Shown here in pieces: positions 21,961 to 33,343 of a stretch of 64,000 nucleotides of DNA; within the stretch, counting starts at the first letter, position 1, and each line of letters opens with the position of its first letter. The notes below the pieces were generated by a model. That model worked only from the letters and a program-made list of their open reading frames with translations, was not told where the DNA came from and did no database searches. The DNA is from Symbiodinium sp. CCMP2592 (lineage: Eukaryota > Sar > Dinophyceae > Suessiales > Symbiodiniaceae): contig CAJNDT010002046.1 of assembly GCA_905221615.1 (NCBI GenBank), forward strand, positions 503,501 to 567,500, given 5' to 3'. Position numbers and translations under genes: made by a program.

Positions 21961-22387
21961 GTACAAGTAGCATGAAGGCGAAAGTCCTACACACAGATTT
22001 AGAGCGGAGGAATGCGGGCCACAAGGCGTGATGCAGGATCCCCACAAAAGCACGACTCCCGCCAAACAGATGGCTTCTTCAGGGAAGCACCGAAGGAGAG
22101 TAGTTGGGTCTGCCAGGAAGCCGTCACTGTTGACAGGGGAAGAAACGGTGCCTTCGGGGCGTTCTCGTTAAACTGCATTGACTGGGGCCCAAACGTGATT
22201 CACATCGGCTCGCGAGCTGCGGCATTTCCGCGGGATTCGTGGTGCTTCGTTGCAGGTCGGCAACAACGCTTTTGTTCGTGCCTCGTTTCGGCTCCGGTTG
22301 GTTTAGCACCTACTTGTAGGGCCTGGTGCAGAGTGGTGTGTAGCCAGAACGGCTCTGGAGCCGCAAAACCCTGAACAAGCTGAACCG
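21961..22387. other. Start of the SCC2 intron, upstream of the nested gene
   Basis: After the GTACAAG donor-like site at about 21961 there is no coding sense until the Met at 22388. It may hold the promoter or spliced-leader acceptor of the nested gene, but I see no recognisable element. Confidence 0.4.
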
Positions 22388-24143
22388 ATGGGAACTTGCT
22401 GCAAGGAAAGTGGGTTTGCAACACCATGGGAGGCAATGAGCTCGGGCAAGGTCGAGGAGCTGTTGTACATCCCGGCTGTGCAGCTAGAGAAGGACAAGAA
22501 GCCAGACTACCTTGCCACCATCGATCTGAACCCGGCAAGCAAGACCTATGGCGAAGTCATTCATCGATTGTACATGCCGGAACCGGGTGACGAGCTTCAT
22601 CATCTCGGCTGGAATGCGTGCTCTTCATGCCGTGGACAAGAAGGCCGGCCCACGCACTCCTTCCTCATCGCTCCGGGAGTACTGTCTGGAAACATTCACA
22701 TCATCGATGTCCGTTCGGATCCGCGGGCGCCGAAGATCCACAAAACCATCCCAGGAAGCGAGCTTTTGGAAAAGGTTGGGGTGGCCCTGCCCCATACCAC
22801 ACACTGCGCACCGGATGAGATCATCATGTCGTTCATGGGTAGTGGCACAGCCGAGAAAGGATTCGAGCCCAGCGGCGCTGGATTTGTCTCTTTCGATCCC
22901 AAGACGTTCGAGATAAAGCGCCGTTGGGAAGCTGCTGGCACGACGAAATTCGGCTATGACTTCTGGTACCAGCCACGTCACAATGTCATGGTTTCATCTG
23001 AATGGGGACATCCAGGTTGTTTCACAAAGGGCTTTGACCCTGCTCATGTTGCAGACGGGCTCTATGGCAGCAAGCTTTATGTCTGGAATTGGGCCGAGCG
23101 CACGTTGAAGCAGGAACTCGATGTTGGAGCCGGGTCCTCAAAATGCATATCTTATCTTCGCGTTCCCGAAAATGGGGTCTTTTTAAGGGGCTTCTGAAAC
23201 TAAGGCGGGCTCCATTCCGCTGGAGGTGCGGTTCCTTCATGACCCCGACAAGGCAGAGGGTTACACTGGATGTGCCCTGAGCTCGGAGATGGTGCGCTTC
23301 GCGAAGGGCGAGGATGGAGAATGGGTCAGCAAGACCGTGATTAAGGTTGAGCCCATCCCAGTTGAGGGATGGGCTCTGCCAGAGATGCCGGGACTCATCA
23401 CCGACTTCGCGATTTCCTTGGACGACCGCTTCCTGTATCTCTCGAACTGGCTGCATGGCGACGTGCGGCAGTACGACATCACGGGATCCGAGCCGAAGCT
23501 GGTGGGGCAGTTCTTCGTCGGGGGCTCTTTGAAGAGCACGGGGTCCGTGAAGAGGAAGGACGGCCTTGCACAGCCCGAGCCTCTCATAGTGAAAGGCGTC
23601 GAGATTCAAGGTGCGGTTTTTGTGTGAAAAACAACAAGCCCCACGCATCTCCCTCTTTAAGGCCTGCCTTACGCCCTAACTTCATGAAGTTGCTAGGTGG
23701 GGCACAGATGGTGCAGCTTTCCCTGGACGGGAAACGCCTCTACGTGTCCACTTCGCTCTTCTCCTCCTGGGACAAGCAGTCAGAGGCCCAGTTGCCCGGT
23801 AAACCATGTCGCCCTCCGTTGTACCACGCTGATGAACCGATTTTGGACTTTAGATGGCATGGGACTTAAGTGTCTTTGAGAGCTGAGAAGCTGACAGTCA
23901 GTTGTAGGAACTGGCGACTGGTTTTAGAAACGTATTTGCAAGTGGACAGGGAGACTGAGGTTCTATCCAGATATGGCTGGTCGCGGGGCACAGCTTATTC
24001 AGCTGGATGTCGACACGGAGAAGGGTGGGCTCTCCCTGAATCCCAACTTTGTGGTCGACTTCGGGGCAGAGCCAGATGGTCCTGTGGTGTGTCATGAAAT
24101 GAGGTTTCCAGGAGGAGACTGCACTAGCGACATTTGGATTTAA
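22388..24143 (+). CDS. SELENBP1: Selenium-binding protein 1 / methanethiol oxidase family
   Basis: Four exons, 22388-23128, 23205-23610, 23697-23798 and 23971-24143, join in frame to 473 aa, against 472 in human SELENBP1. Introns are GC-AG (76 nt), GT-AG (86 nt) and GT-AG (172 nt). Family landmarks appear in order: [125 protein letters not shown] and the C-terminal [10 protein letters not shown]. Family members oxidise methanethiol to formaldehyde, H2S and H2O2 using a bound metal; algal members plausibly handle sulfur volatiles. The position I align to human Cys57 (YCQVIHRL) is Gly (YGEVIHRL). All reading frames are intact. The gene lies on the same strand inside an SCC2 intron. Confidence 0.92.
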
Positions 24144-24837
24144 AGCTGGAATGCACGGTACAATGCTGAGCGCCAGCCTCGTAGCGAAGCGATCGCATGC
24201 GAGTTTTAACATCTTGCTTGCAAGGGTCTCTTTTCCGCACAGCGCAGGCCTTGCATCCAGAATCTCGTTGCAAAGTGTGCAAGTGCAGGTTCCTAGTTTT
24301 GTCAGATCAGAAAGACTTCCGAGAGAGGCAAAGCACGAAGCGAACTCGGCTTGGAGCACGACCATAGCTCTCCCACTTGCCCTCTTTCTCTGTCTGCCCG
24401 GCTGCGTGGCCCTCTCTCTCTCTCTCTCTCTTTCGCTCTCTCTCTCTCGCTCTTTCGCTCGGAGGCGGGGCGGAGAAAGCGAGTGTCCAGGCTGGCCGCA
24501 GCAGCTTGTCTTAAAGTGGGGATCGCTGCGCGAAATGCTCTGCGAAAAGCTGCCCTGGCTGAAGTCACACGTTACGCGTTGGGTTCCCGTTGTTTTTTAT
24601 GTCAGCTCCAGGGTTTGCCAAGACTTTGGTTTTCAGACCCCTGCTGGACTTGAGGCGCTCGACGCCTCTACAGTCACCTGCTCTGGCGGGATGGGGAGAG
24701 CTACCTGTCTCGTGCAAGCTGCTCGTCCTAAAACGCCCATGTCGGCCCGTAGCCTTCCGCCTTCCTCTACGCAGCAATGAAGGGTTGGGTAGAACATGCA
24801 ACGTTTTGAAGTGAGTGTGCATCTAAAAACCCTTAAG
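24144..24837. other. Remainder of the SCC2 intron, with CT microsatellite
   Basis: Non-coding sequence after the selenium-binding-protein stop. It includes a (CT)n tract at about 24411-24460. About 100-150 residues of SCC2 expected between the flanking exon blocks are not found, so a small SCC2 exon may be hidden here. Confidence 0.4.
24411..24460. repeat. (CT)n microsatellite
   Basis: About 50 bp dominated by CTCTCTCT with TTTCG interruptions; reads as Leu/Ser repeats in all plus-strand frames. Confidence 0.9.
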
Positions 24838-27800
24838 GAACTGCGGCGCTGGAGTCGCTGCTCTCGATCGCCCGGGGCCATCCACTGGCCCTCGTACGGC
24901 GCCAGGCACAGATGCGGTCGTCGTCCTTGTCGTCGTCGTGTCGATTCTTGTGCTGTCTTCGCCTGTGCGGAGGCATTGGCGAGCTTGGCCGGGGCCTGCA
25001 TGGCAGACCCGTCGCTGCTGGCCTCTCGCTGTATCGTGGAGGCTGTGGCCAGCGGCCTCTCAGCAGAATAGCAGCACCTCTGCATGTCCGCAGCATGTCA
25101 TGCAGACCCCATTTGGACATGATGTTGAGGTTTGCAGGATGAGGCGGCTTTGGCTCGGCTGGCCAGCGTGGACCTCGTCCTGCGGCTGAGCAGCCACGGC
25201 CACGGCGAAGTTATCGAACAACGGCTGGCGGAGTTGCGTGGTGCTGTGCGAGGACGGCTGTCCGATCCATCGCCTCTCGTGCGCCGGGCGGCCTTCCGTG
25301 CCGCATGCCAGTGGCTTGAGGAGGGTGTCGGGGCCCCGAGCCACTGCCTGCAAGAGGCAGGCAATCTCCTGCGCCGGCTGCGATCCGAGCAGCCGACGAT
25401 CCGCTCCTTCGTGCTGGGGGTGCTGGCACGGGTGGTCTTTAACGGGCTCAGCAAAACCGGCAAGGATCGACTGGAGAGTCTGCAGGTCCTCTTGGCGCAA
25501 AGCGGAGCTGGTGGGACTGGCATCCGTGATGTCATCGCTGCGCACTGCAGGTGTCGAAGCTGTAAATGCGAACTGAACTTCCAAAGCGCCCTCTTTGATA
25601 CTAGTCACTAGTCAAGTCAGAAGCAGCTCTCAATGATTCCCTGCGCGGTGCAGGGCCATGGATGCAAGCAAAGACGCGGAGGATGCACCTGCCGCAACGA
25701 CCTCAGTGATGGCTGAGGTCGTTAGTTGTGCGCTCGCAGTGCTGCCAGCAAAGCCAGAGAAGCTTGAGAAGCATCAGTTACAGCTCCTGACGATCTTGGA
25801 GCAAGTGGGGATGGAACGCCCGGCTGCCTTTCAGTCCAGCCTGGCGCTTCTGCAAAGATGGCTTGACGTGGACACTCCGTGTCAGGACGCAGACGCAGGT
25901 CCTTCAAAAAGCGCGGAGCTGGACCTCCCCATCTGCGCCTGCAACATCCTCGCACAAGTCCTGCCCCACTGGGCCGAGCACACCTCCACCCTCTCCAAGC
26001 AGAGCCAGGCGCGCAAGCTGATGGCCCAGCTGTCGGCCCCTCGGCCAAAGAAGCAAAGGGAAGAAGTTTCAGAGCCTCAGAGAAGAAGAGCAGAGAGTGG
26101 AAGACTGCTGGGCCCGCGGGTCTGCGAGCTGAGGCTTTGATGGAGGAGGCCAGGGTTCCCCTGGGCGACCTGGGCCTCCTCGCCCGGGCTGTCGTCCGAT
26201 GCCTGTCGGTGCTTGTTCCACTGTGGCCCCCTGCGGGGCAGATGCTGGTGGGCCACTTCGGTCGCAGCGCCATGCTGCATTTAGCCGTCGGCCGTATTCA
26301 GATTCGCGTAGCACCAGTAGAAATGTCGAGTCTCCGCCTTCATTGCCAATCTTCAACTGAGGTGTGCGCATCCTAGCAGAGGTAGTGCAGCAGAGCGGCC
26401 CTGTTCCGCACGGTAGGATCTGCCGCCATGCATGGATCGTGGGGTCAGTCGTGGAGTTTTTGGACCAGGGCTGTGAGCTGCTCTCCACAGAGGGTGGCTG
26501 CAAGCTTGCCTTCGAAAGCGCCGTGCTGCTGCTCAGTGACTGCTGCCTGCGCGGCCCTTTGGCTGGGCAGCCCGCCATCGTGACGGCCCTGGGCTTTGCG
26601 CTTCGACGCTGTCCGTCCCTCCTCCGCGAGGAGGCGCGGCGAAGTGCCGGAGGTCCTGGGCCACTGGAGGTGCTCCGGCACGGCTTACAGCAGGCCGAGG
26701 GCAACGGCGCGAACCTCAGGGCGCGCACTGCAGAGACCTTCGCAGGACCTCGAAGCAGAACGCAACCTTAAGGCCTTATAAGGGTCTGTCACATGCAGGG
26801 CTTGATATTTCTGCTTCGGCTCTCTCTCCGTATCAGGACTCGCCGCGCACTTCCAGGAGGTGGCTCAAGCAAACAGTGCGAGCAGCTCCGATATGGATGC
26901 TGTCTCTGAAGCCAGCATTGCAGCACAGAGCCTTGCAGGGCTGCAGAAGGAGGTGATGCAGATCCTGCATTCCACAGACAGCATCTCCACTCTGCAGGCT
27001 CTGCGGGGCCTTAACTCACTTTGCGACCTTGGGGTCGTCCACCCCGCTTCGACGCTGCCGAGCCTGATCTCGGCCAGCTTGGCTGGGAACCCCTCGGCTG
27101 CTCCGCACACCCGGGGCCTCCTTTTGCGCCTCGTGGAGGCCACACCTCCGCTCCTGGTGCAGAAGTGTGGCCATGGCCTGAGGGCAGCCGCCGAGCAGCT
27201 CGCCCTGCAGCTCGGCCCGCTCGGCTCCTCGAAAGGAAGCATCCACCAGGACTTTGCTGCAAAGGTGACGTTGCTTACTGATCAGATCCTACCAGACCCG
27301 TCTTCTCAGAGACCCCCTGCCTCCCTTCACTTGCACCATGTCTGCACTGCTTCCTTTCAGGACGCCTGGCGTTTTGCATCAGTGTGCGATGCCTATGGTA
27401 CGTTCTTGTCGGATGGCAAGCAGATGCGCGATCAGTTTCTCACCGCTCTCATGACTGAAATGATCAGCACTGGCATTGATGCAGGCGATCTGTCGCAGTC
27501 GCAGGTGTTGCTCCGAGTTCAGCTGGCCCTCGGCTTGCTCATGCGCCTACCGATTTCTCGCGAAGCGGAGCTTGCCAGGATCTTCGAGTGCACGATCCAG
27601 TTTCTGATGTTGAAGGTCATGCCGTTTCTAGCAGATGTAGCTGCCGAGCCAGAGGAAGGGCAAGCAGGGAAGGAAGACAGCCTCGGGCCCTCGTTTGCGT
27701 TGGTGGCAGTTGCCATCGTGCTGCACAAGTTGTCCATGCATTGGCTCAGCTTGGTGGGCTCTGAGTTTGCCAAGCAGATGCAAGCTTTTGCAGCTTGCCC

Positions 27801-28064
27801 CAACTCTGATCGGCCCAGTGCCACTCTCGACTTGCCTCTTCCTCCCGGCTTCGCCCGCAAAGAGCCACCAGACTTCTCAGAGACCTTCCAGCAGCTCAAA
27901 GACTCCGCCGGAGACGGCAACCTCTCGGTGCTCCTATCATTGGAGATCCCTGCTGACTCGCCGCTGCTGGCCGGCAAGGTGACCAAGGCGACCGGCGTAG
28001 CCTGCGCAGCGTGCCGGGCTCAGCAAAGCGCAGAAAGCATTCGACGTCCCCTCTTCACGGCCTG
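24838..28064 (+). CDS. SCC2: SCC2/NIPBL cohesin-loader, 3' exons and C-terminal domain
   Basis: HEAT repeats continue. ~24838-25062 reads ALESLLSIARGHPLALVRRQ and later SLAGACMADPSLLASRCIVE, matching NIPBL's KCLSEVVAVDPSIL block. 25138-25550 reads RLSDPSPLVRRAAFRAACQW. Exons follow at 25654-~26040, ~26137-26300, ~26380-26750 (TALGFALRRCPSLLREEA, like NIPBL GLGFAFIQHPSLMFE) and ~26839-28064. The last holds the Nipped-B C-terminal domain (LNSLCDLGVVHPASTLPSLI, like LNQGLIHPVQCVPYLI) and SVCDAYGTFLSDGKQMRDQF. Firm introns are 25063-25137 (GC-AG), 25551-25653 (GT-AG) and 27265-27360 (GT-AG, 96 nt, in frame). The phase of 25550/25654 matches exactly. The C-terminus may instead splice into a basic tail near 28030-28200. 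The family assignment is strong; several exon ends are approximate. Confidence 0.8.
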
Positions 28065-29328
28065 AGGCGTTCTCGTCGCGGACGCAAGCGCGGTGGCGAC
28101 GCCGCCGAGGGTGCCGAGGGTGCTGAGGCAGGCCTCGAAGGCTTTCAGAGCTGCGGTGCCCAGCTCGCAGCGACGCAGCGACGCGGCCCAGGCCCTGCAG
28201 GAGGCAGAACGAGCCGATGACAATGGCAGCAGTCCTGGCCCTAGCGGCCCTAGCACTCTTGCAATCTGCAACGAGAAGTGCAAGTATAGAAGCAAGTCTC
28301 CGAGGCAAACGAAGGCGCCGACCCAAGCGAGCACTCGAGGGAGCCTCGAAGAAGGTGCAGCTGCGTATCGTTTCGAGACGTTTCGGGCTTCTAGTGCATT
28401 GCACCCCTGAGAGGCCGATGCTGACAGTGAGGCGGCTGGATTCGGAGCATGTCTCTGCAGCCATTTATGGTGCAAGCTGAACCGTGTGCAGCTGACAGGC
28501 CAAGAAATCGAAAGGCAAGTGAGGCGGCTATCTCCTTAATTAGACCAGAATTCGAAGTGTTCTGGGCAGTTGCCAAGACTGTCCATGATTCTCGGTGCTT
28601 CACAAGGCTCGGTTTGTACTGGAGCATGACCTTGTTGTAGTTACAGTGTTTACAGGTAGGGGTTGTTGTGGCAGCAGGGTGTGCGCAAACCGTTGGTTCA
28701 GATCAAGTTGCTGAGACATTTGCCTGCAGACCTTGCGGTGCCACAGCATTTGTGGGGCTTAGGATTTCTTGGAATCCTGAGATTTCACCAGGGGCGGTGC
28801 AGTTCCTGCCAGAAAAGAGACACGACATGCCTGCTTTCTTTCCAAGCTTTACAGCGCACTCTGTCTTCTCAGCTGAGCTGCGATGAGTCTCCCTCGTCCC
28901 TCTGCCAACATATGCCAACCATGACTCCTGAGACGTGATCAGACGGCAGGCCGCCATTCAAAGCGAAGGCTTGAGGATGCCGGTGAGTTTCTCCGACCCA
29001 AGTTCGCAAAACCTGTGCTTGAACATGGCGAGAGCAGAATTGAGAAAGCTGTAGCTGAAGCTTGCCAGAAAAATCGCATCAAACGAGCCGCCCACCCCCA
29101 CCCCCGTTCAACCAGGCTTCTTATCTGAAGCTCATAGAAAGTCTGGCATGATCGCCCGGCCATGGCTCCATGGTTATCATGAGCTAGTCACTTCCCTCGG
29201 GAGGTGCGGGCTTTGCGTGTTGAGCTTAATGTAGAGGTCTGGCAAGTTCTGAGAGGTTTTCTGAAACTGAAGGGCTAAGTTGTTGAGACATCGGCCGCCT
29301 ACTCCCCCGCTCCCCTCCGTGCTTCTGC
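28065..29328. other. Stretch after SCC2 without a clear gene
   Basis: 28065-28480 has Arg/Lys- and Ala-rich frames (SRRGRKRGGDAAEGAEGAEA) that could be an SCC2 tail or a short hydrophobic-start ORF at 28217. 28480-29328 shows no supported coding sense. Confidence 0.35.
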
Positions 29329-30140
29329 ATGCCTCCTTGTGGGTCAGGTAGCATGGATGGCGAGGGAGCCGAGGCTTGCACGCTCGGTGATCTCAGCTGG
29401 GCTCAAGCTAGCGAGGGCATGGTGTGGATCTGCTCAGGAGGATCGAAAGAACAAAAAGGCACCGAAAGACAAGAAGGACCGATAAGTCCGGGTTCCCCTG
29501 ACGTCTCGATGTTGCCGCAGCGTGCGACCAGGAGAAGAAGGAAAAGAAGGAGACGACGTCAGAGACAGTCGCCACCACACAAGAGCCCCGAGCTGACACC
29601 GCAGGATAAGAAGGGCAAGGACGGCAAGGAGCAGGCGGAGCAGGCAGAGCTCCTTTCGTGCGATTTCAGACAAAGGGCCGCTTCTCGGAGTCGGTTTAAG
29701 TTTCAGCTCCGAGGACATGCTACCGGTGACCGGGGTTGCGAAGTTGCCATCTTTGCAGGAGAGCACGGACGTCCCGGCTGCGGCGGTCGGCGCTGTCACT
29801 GCAGCCAGGTCCTTAAAGGAAGGATGATGCCGCTACCGTTGTCTCTGTTGTTTTGGGCTTTCTTCTTGGAAGAGGGCATCCGGAGATGAACTGCGAGGAA
29901 CGATACAGCTGTACACAGCCTGGCTCAGCGATGCAGTTGTCTGAGGACTCCAGCCCTTCAGCCGGCGTGGAGGTCAAGCCCAAAAAGATCAAGGCAAAGA
30001 AAGAGAAGAAGGAGAAGAAAGCTGAGCCTCTGGATCCAGAGGATGACTTGCAGGGCCTCCCAGACGAGGTGGGCAGCGGGCATATGCAACAAAATGCACA
30101 GCACGGAATGCGGCGAATGGACGAGTGCAGTGTGCCCTAG
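29329..30140 (+). CDS. Lys/Glu-rich exons of an unrecognised gene
   Basis: Two charged blocks look like exons: 29329-29640 (GDLSWAQASEGMVWICSGGS, followed by Lys/Arg runs) and 29931-30090 (EDSSPSAGVEVKPKKIKAKK, then EPLDPEDDLQGLPDEV), the latter ending at a GTGGGC donor-like site. Low-complexity charged sequence prevents family assignment. It precedes a coiled-coil exon on the same strand and may belong to the same gene. Confidence 0.35.
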
Positions 30141-30320
30141 TAGCCCGTCAACATGCTGCACTGGGAGGACCCGGAAACCTCCCACAAATGCCTTATCAGA
30201 ATGAGCCGTAGCCATCTGAGCTCAGTGATGTCGTCGTCTCCGTTCGCGGTGAGCCTTGACATGCCAGACGCGAGTATGCTAGGTTCTGTTGGAGGATTGG
30301 GGAGTCCTTCAGAGAGAGCC

Positions 30321-31018
30321 AAGTGTTCAACGATCTGACGGTCAAGACAGTGAACGAGGTGGCCAAAGGAGGTTGCGACGTGAACAGAACGGAGTCTCTG
30401 ATCAATTCTCTGCAGTCGTTGGCTAAGGCACGGACAGAAAGCAAGCAAAACATCACCATACAACACAACTCTGAAATCATTAAACAGCAGCTCGGCACCA
30501 TCGACGAGCTGAGCAAGGAGATCACCGACCTGCGCTTGCAGAAGGAGATTTTGGAGAAAGTGCCACAGGGACTGCCGGCAGTGCCGGAGGCGGTGCCACC
30601 GGCAGTGTCAGAGGTGGTGCCACCGGCAGTGCAACAGCGTGTGAAGTCCAGACGACAGAAGAGGAAGGCTCATGAGGCTGACAAGGAGAATCATGATCCG
30701 AGGCAAAGTCCAGTATCTAAGGAGTGTCGAGCTGGAGGCGGACGATCAAGTCGCCGGCGGCGTGCAAGCACTGGTGACGATGCCTTCGCCATGATTCGGT
30801 CGTGTGCATGGGTGCTATGGCTCATGAACCAGGTGCTATCGAAGATCGTCGACGGCAAATCTGCTTCTCAACGGCAAAACTACTTCGAAGAGTCCTTGTC
30901 GCCGGCGGACACCGCTTTCACCAACGGCGTGATTGCGGAGATGCGGAGCAAGAGGTCTTGCTCCGCAGCATCCGCAGTCCGCATCTCCGCAATCACGCCG
31001 TTGATGAAAGCGGTGTGA
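30321..31018 (+). CDS. Coiled-coil protein exon running into an inverted repeat
   Basis: The open frame from 30323 encodes a helical N-terminal part (NEVAKGGCDVNRTESLINSL, then HNSEIIKQQLGTIDELSKEI and DLRLQKEILEKV), a Pro/Val/Ala repeat (PAVPEAVPPAVSEVVPPAV), then a basic stretch. From 30689 it enters the left arm of a long inverted repeat, coding IRSCAWVLWLMNQVLSKIVD and SQRQNYFEESL, and ends at 31018 just past the centre. The same peptide is encoded on the minus strand of the right arm. Function not recognised. The terminal ~25 residues are read from the repeat's loop and right arm, so the natural C-terminus is doubtful. Confidence 0.4.
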
Positions 31019-31228
31019 CAAGGACTCTTCGAAGTAGTTTTGCCGTTGAGAAGCAGATTTGCCGTCGACGATCTTCGATAGCACCTGGTTCACGAGCCAT
31101 AGCACCCATGCACACGACCGAATCATGGCGAAGGCATCGTCGCCAATGCTTGCACGCCACCGGCGACTTGATCGTCCGCCTCCATCTCGACACTCCTTAG
31201 ATGCTGGACTTTGCCTCGGATCATGATT
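30689..31228. repeat. Long near-perfect inverted repeat (about 250-bp arms)
   Basis: The arms 30689-30946 and 30979-31228 are reverse complements, with about seven substitutions and one 9-versus-1-nt indel by hand alignment (roughly 97% identity). The 32-nt centre contains a nested perfect inverted repeat (GCGGAGCAAGA at 30943-30953 and its complement at 30956-30966). A transcript across it would fold into a hairpin of about 250 bp. The left arm is in coding sense on the plus strand, the right arm on the minus strand. Confidence 0.95.
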
Positions 31229-32165
31229 TGGCCGTGGAGCCACTTCTTTCTCTAGTTGCTGTGCTGGAGATCTACTTACTCTCCTCCGAGTTCCATGCCA
31301 AGCGCTTCGAGGGCAGAATCCACAGGATCATGCTCTGCCACAAGCCTGAGCTACTGTTGGGAGCACGACAGAAAACGCGGGAGATCTACACCTCTGCCGC
31401 GTTGCCGTACCTCACCGGTCTGTTCGCAGAGACTTCGGCCATGTCAAAGAACGACTTCGCCAGCGAGCTCGCGTCAGGAACACTCAAAACGAGTGTTTTC
31501 TCAGACGGTGCCCAGGGCATTCCGGACGACAGCACTACTGAAGCCGAGGAGACCGACGCCGAGTAAGTACGTTGTCGTGTACAGACTGTAGTCCGAGTGC
31601 TCCAAGCGTGCTGTCACTAAGCTTTAGAAAAAAACAAGAGAAGTCAGAAACCGCTGCAGCTGTGAGGGCATGTGGGCTTCCCAGCTGGTGGATCATTAGG
31701 ACACTTCCTCTGGAAACCCCTCCGAGCCTCAGCCCCAGTCAGGCCAAGGATGCCGAGGGCGAGCCGGAGCACCCCGAAGATCGGGACCCGGATGACCGGC
31801 ATCCCAAATTTTCCAACGTCGCTTCAGAGCTTCCTCCGGCCGAGCCTCCGGGCGAGGGCGAGGAAGTGGCCGCCGGGGCGGAAGCGGAGGCGGAGGCGAA
31901 GGACGCGGACGTGGAGCTTGCCGTGGATGCGGGGCGCGCGGACGAGCCTCGCGCCAGTGATCCGGCTGTGCAGCAGTTCGTGGGCGAGCAGCCTGCAGGG
32001 GAGGAGGAGACTGGGGAGACTGAGGATTTCCCTGAAGTGAGGGTGGCCCTTCCTGACGATGAAGTGGAGCCATTGATGGGCAGTGAGCATCGTCGCAGCC
32101 AAGTGCCGTCAGTGCCGGCGGAGGACGTCATGACAGGCTCCTCACCAGCATGGAACATCCAATAA
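31201..32165 (+). CDS. Two exon-like blocks of an unrecognised protein (helical, then acidic)
   Basis: 31201-31566 reads AVEPLLSLVAVLEIYLLSSE, then EGRIHRIMLCHKPELLLGAR and REIYTSAALPYLTGLFAETS, with a Glu/Asp-rich end; it starts inside the right arm of the inverted repeat. 31740-32135 is very acidic (AKDAEGEPEHPEDRDPDDRH, EVAAGAEAEAEAKDADVELA, EEETGETEDFPEVRV). No family is recognised. The order with the upstream coiled-coil exon suggests one gene split by the inverted duplication, but this is conjecture. Confidence 0.4.
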
Positions 32166-32181
32166 CAAACGCATTCGCTAC

Positions 32182-32818
32182 GTGTGTTGCACAGGTCCTC
32201 CACCTCTCCAGCTTGGGACGGGATCCGGCCTGGCTCACGACATCAACATCCCAGAGAGGGAAGCTTGGACCAAGAAAGTCCCAACACGTTCATCTCCCGT
32301 CCGTTTTCGTCTCACTGTTCGCAGTCTTGAAAGCCAAGGAAGTCGAGGGTCCTCGGCGGTACAGCCTCACTGGCCAAGAGAGCGTGCGGAGGTGCATCGA
32401 GCGCGGAGCTCAGGAGTCCAAGGAGCTCGATCCCGAAACCCAAACGTAAGAGAGCGGAGAGCCGGCGGAGAGCTCAGGTGTGACCTGGTCTGGGACATGG
32501 CGGTAACGCACTGCTCCCGGTGCCAGAAGCAGCTGGTGGAGGGAAGCATCCAGGCCCTGATGGCTCATGCTGCAGACAGTTGGGACAGTAGCAGTACGCG
32601 CGGTCAGGTGACCGAGTTTCTAAACGGCAGCCAGTACCTGGCCAAGGAATTCAACATGAAGTCTACATTCTAGATGAGTCTACCTTTTACTTAGCTCGTA
32701 GCTTGATCGCAGTCGTCGAAGATACTTCTCATTTTTGCCTGAGGTTGGAGTTCCTGGAACAGGCCTTCAAGCGGTACGATGTCGATGGCTCGGGGAGACT
32801 GGACGGCAAGGCCTGACA
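32182..32818 (+). CDS. Unrecognised exon followed by an EF-hand exon
   Basis: 32182-32673 is an open block with a Ser/Arg-rich first half and a better-looking end (VTHCSRCQKQLVEGSIQALM, then TEFLNGSQYLAKEF). 32749-32811, after a CTGAG acceptor-like site, reads FLEQAFKRYDVDGSGRLDGK: a helix plus a complete EF-hand loop D-V-D-G-S-G-R-L, a Ca2+-binding signature. It ends at a GC-type donor (AAG|GCCTGA). A single EF hand implies more exons, which I cannot find downstream. Confidence 0.4.
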
Positions 32819-33343
32819 TGGGGTATAGAACAGACATGTGAGGGCGTGACAGAGACGCAATGCTGCAATGTCACAACCACAGCTTTTGTCATGTGTCCTT
32901 GACGTGGTAGCGGTTAACGGTTAGGACACGACAGGACACAAGGCTTCGCAGCTTCGGGGCTCTTGCTTGCGGGGAGGTCTGGGTTCAAGGAAGGCTCCGT
33001 GGCCTTGCGCGGTCTTGATCTGCACTGCGCAGGAGCTTCGGATGGCTGTGCGAGAACTCGGCTGGGTCCGGAGCTCGGTGGTCCTTCGTGGAAGCTAGTG
33101 TCTTCGTACACACCTCCCTTTCCGAGCATTCAAAAGCACAGAGTCGTTTTGACATGCTGCGGTACATTGTAGATGCCCATATCTGCAGGACACGAAGCAG
33201 GACGTCTTGGACAGGTGGGCTCGCAGTGAGCCAAGATACCTGCACACATGTGCTAGCAGATCTGCTTGCCCCAGCAGCATAAAGGGTACCTGAACGCTCA
33301 GGGACTTTAGGTACGGTCATGGCTAAGATGTTTGTAATGATAA
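32819..33343. other. Stretch with no supported gene
   Basis: Mid-GC sequence with overlapping short frames on both strands and no domain sense. A tRNA-like GGTAGCGG...GGTTCAAGG arrangement at 32905-32995 was considered and rejected. Confidence 0.35.

Noticed and set aside
32905-32995. tRNA-like A-box and B-box words
   Set aside because: B-box mismatches and no acceptor or anticodon stems can be drawn.
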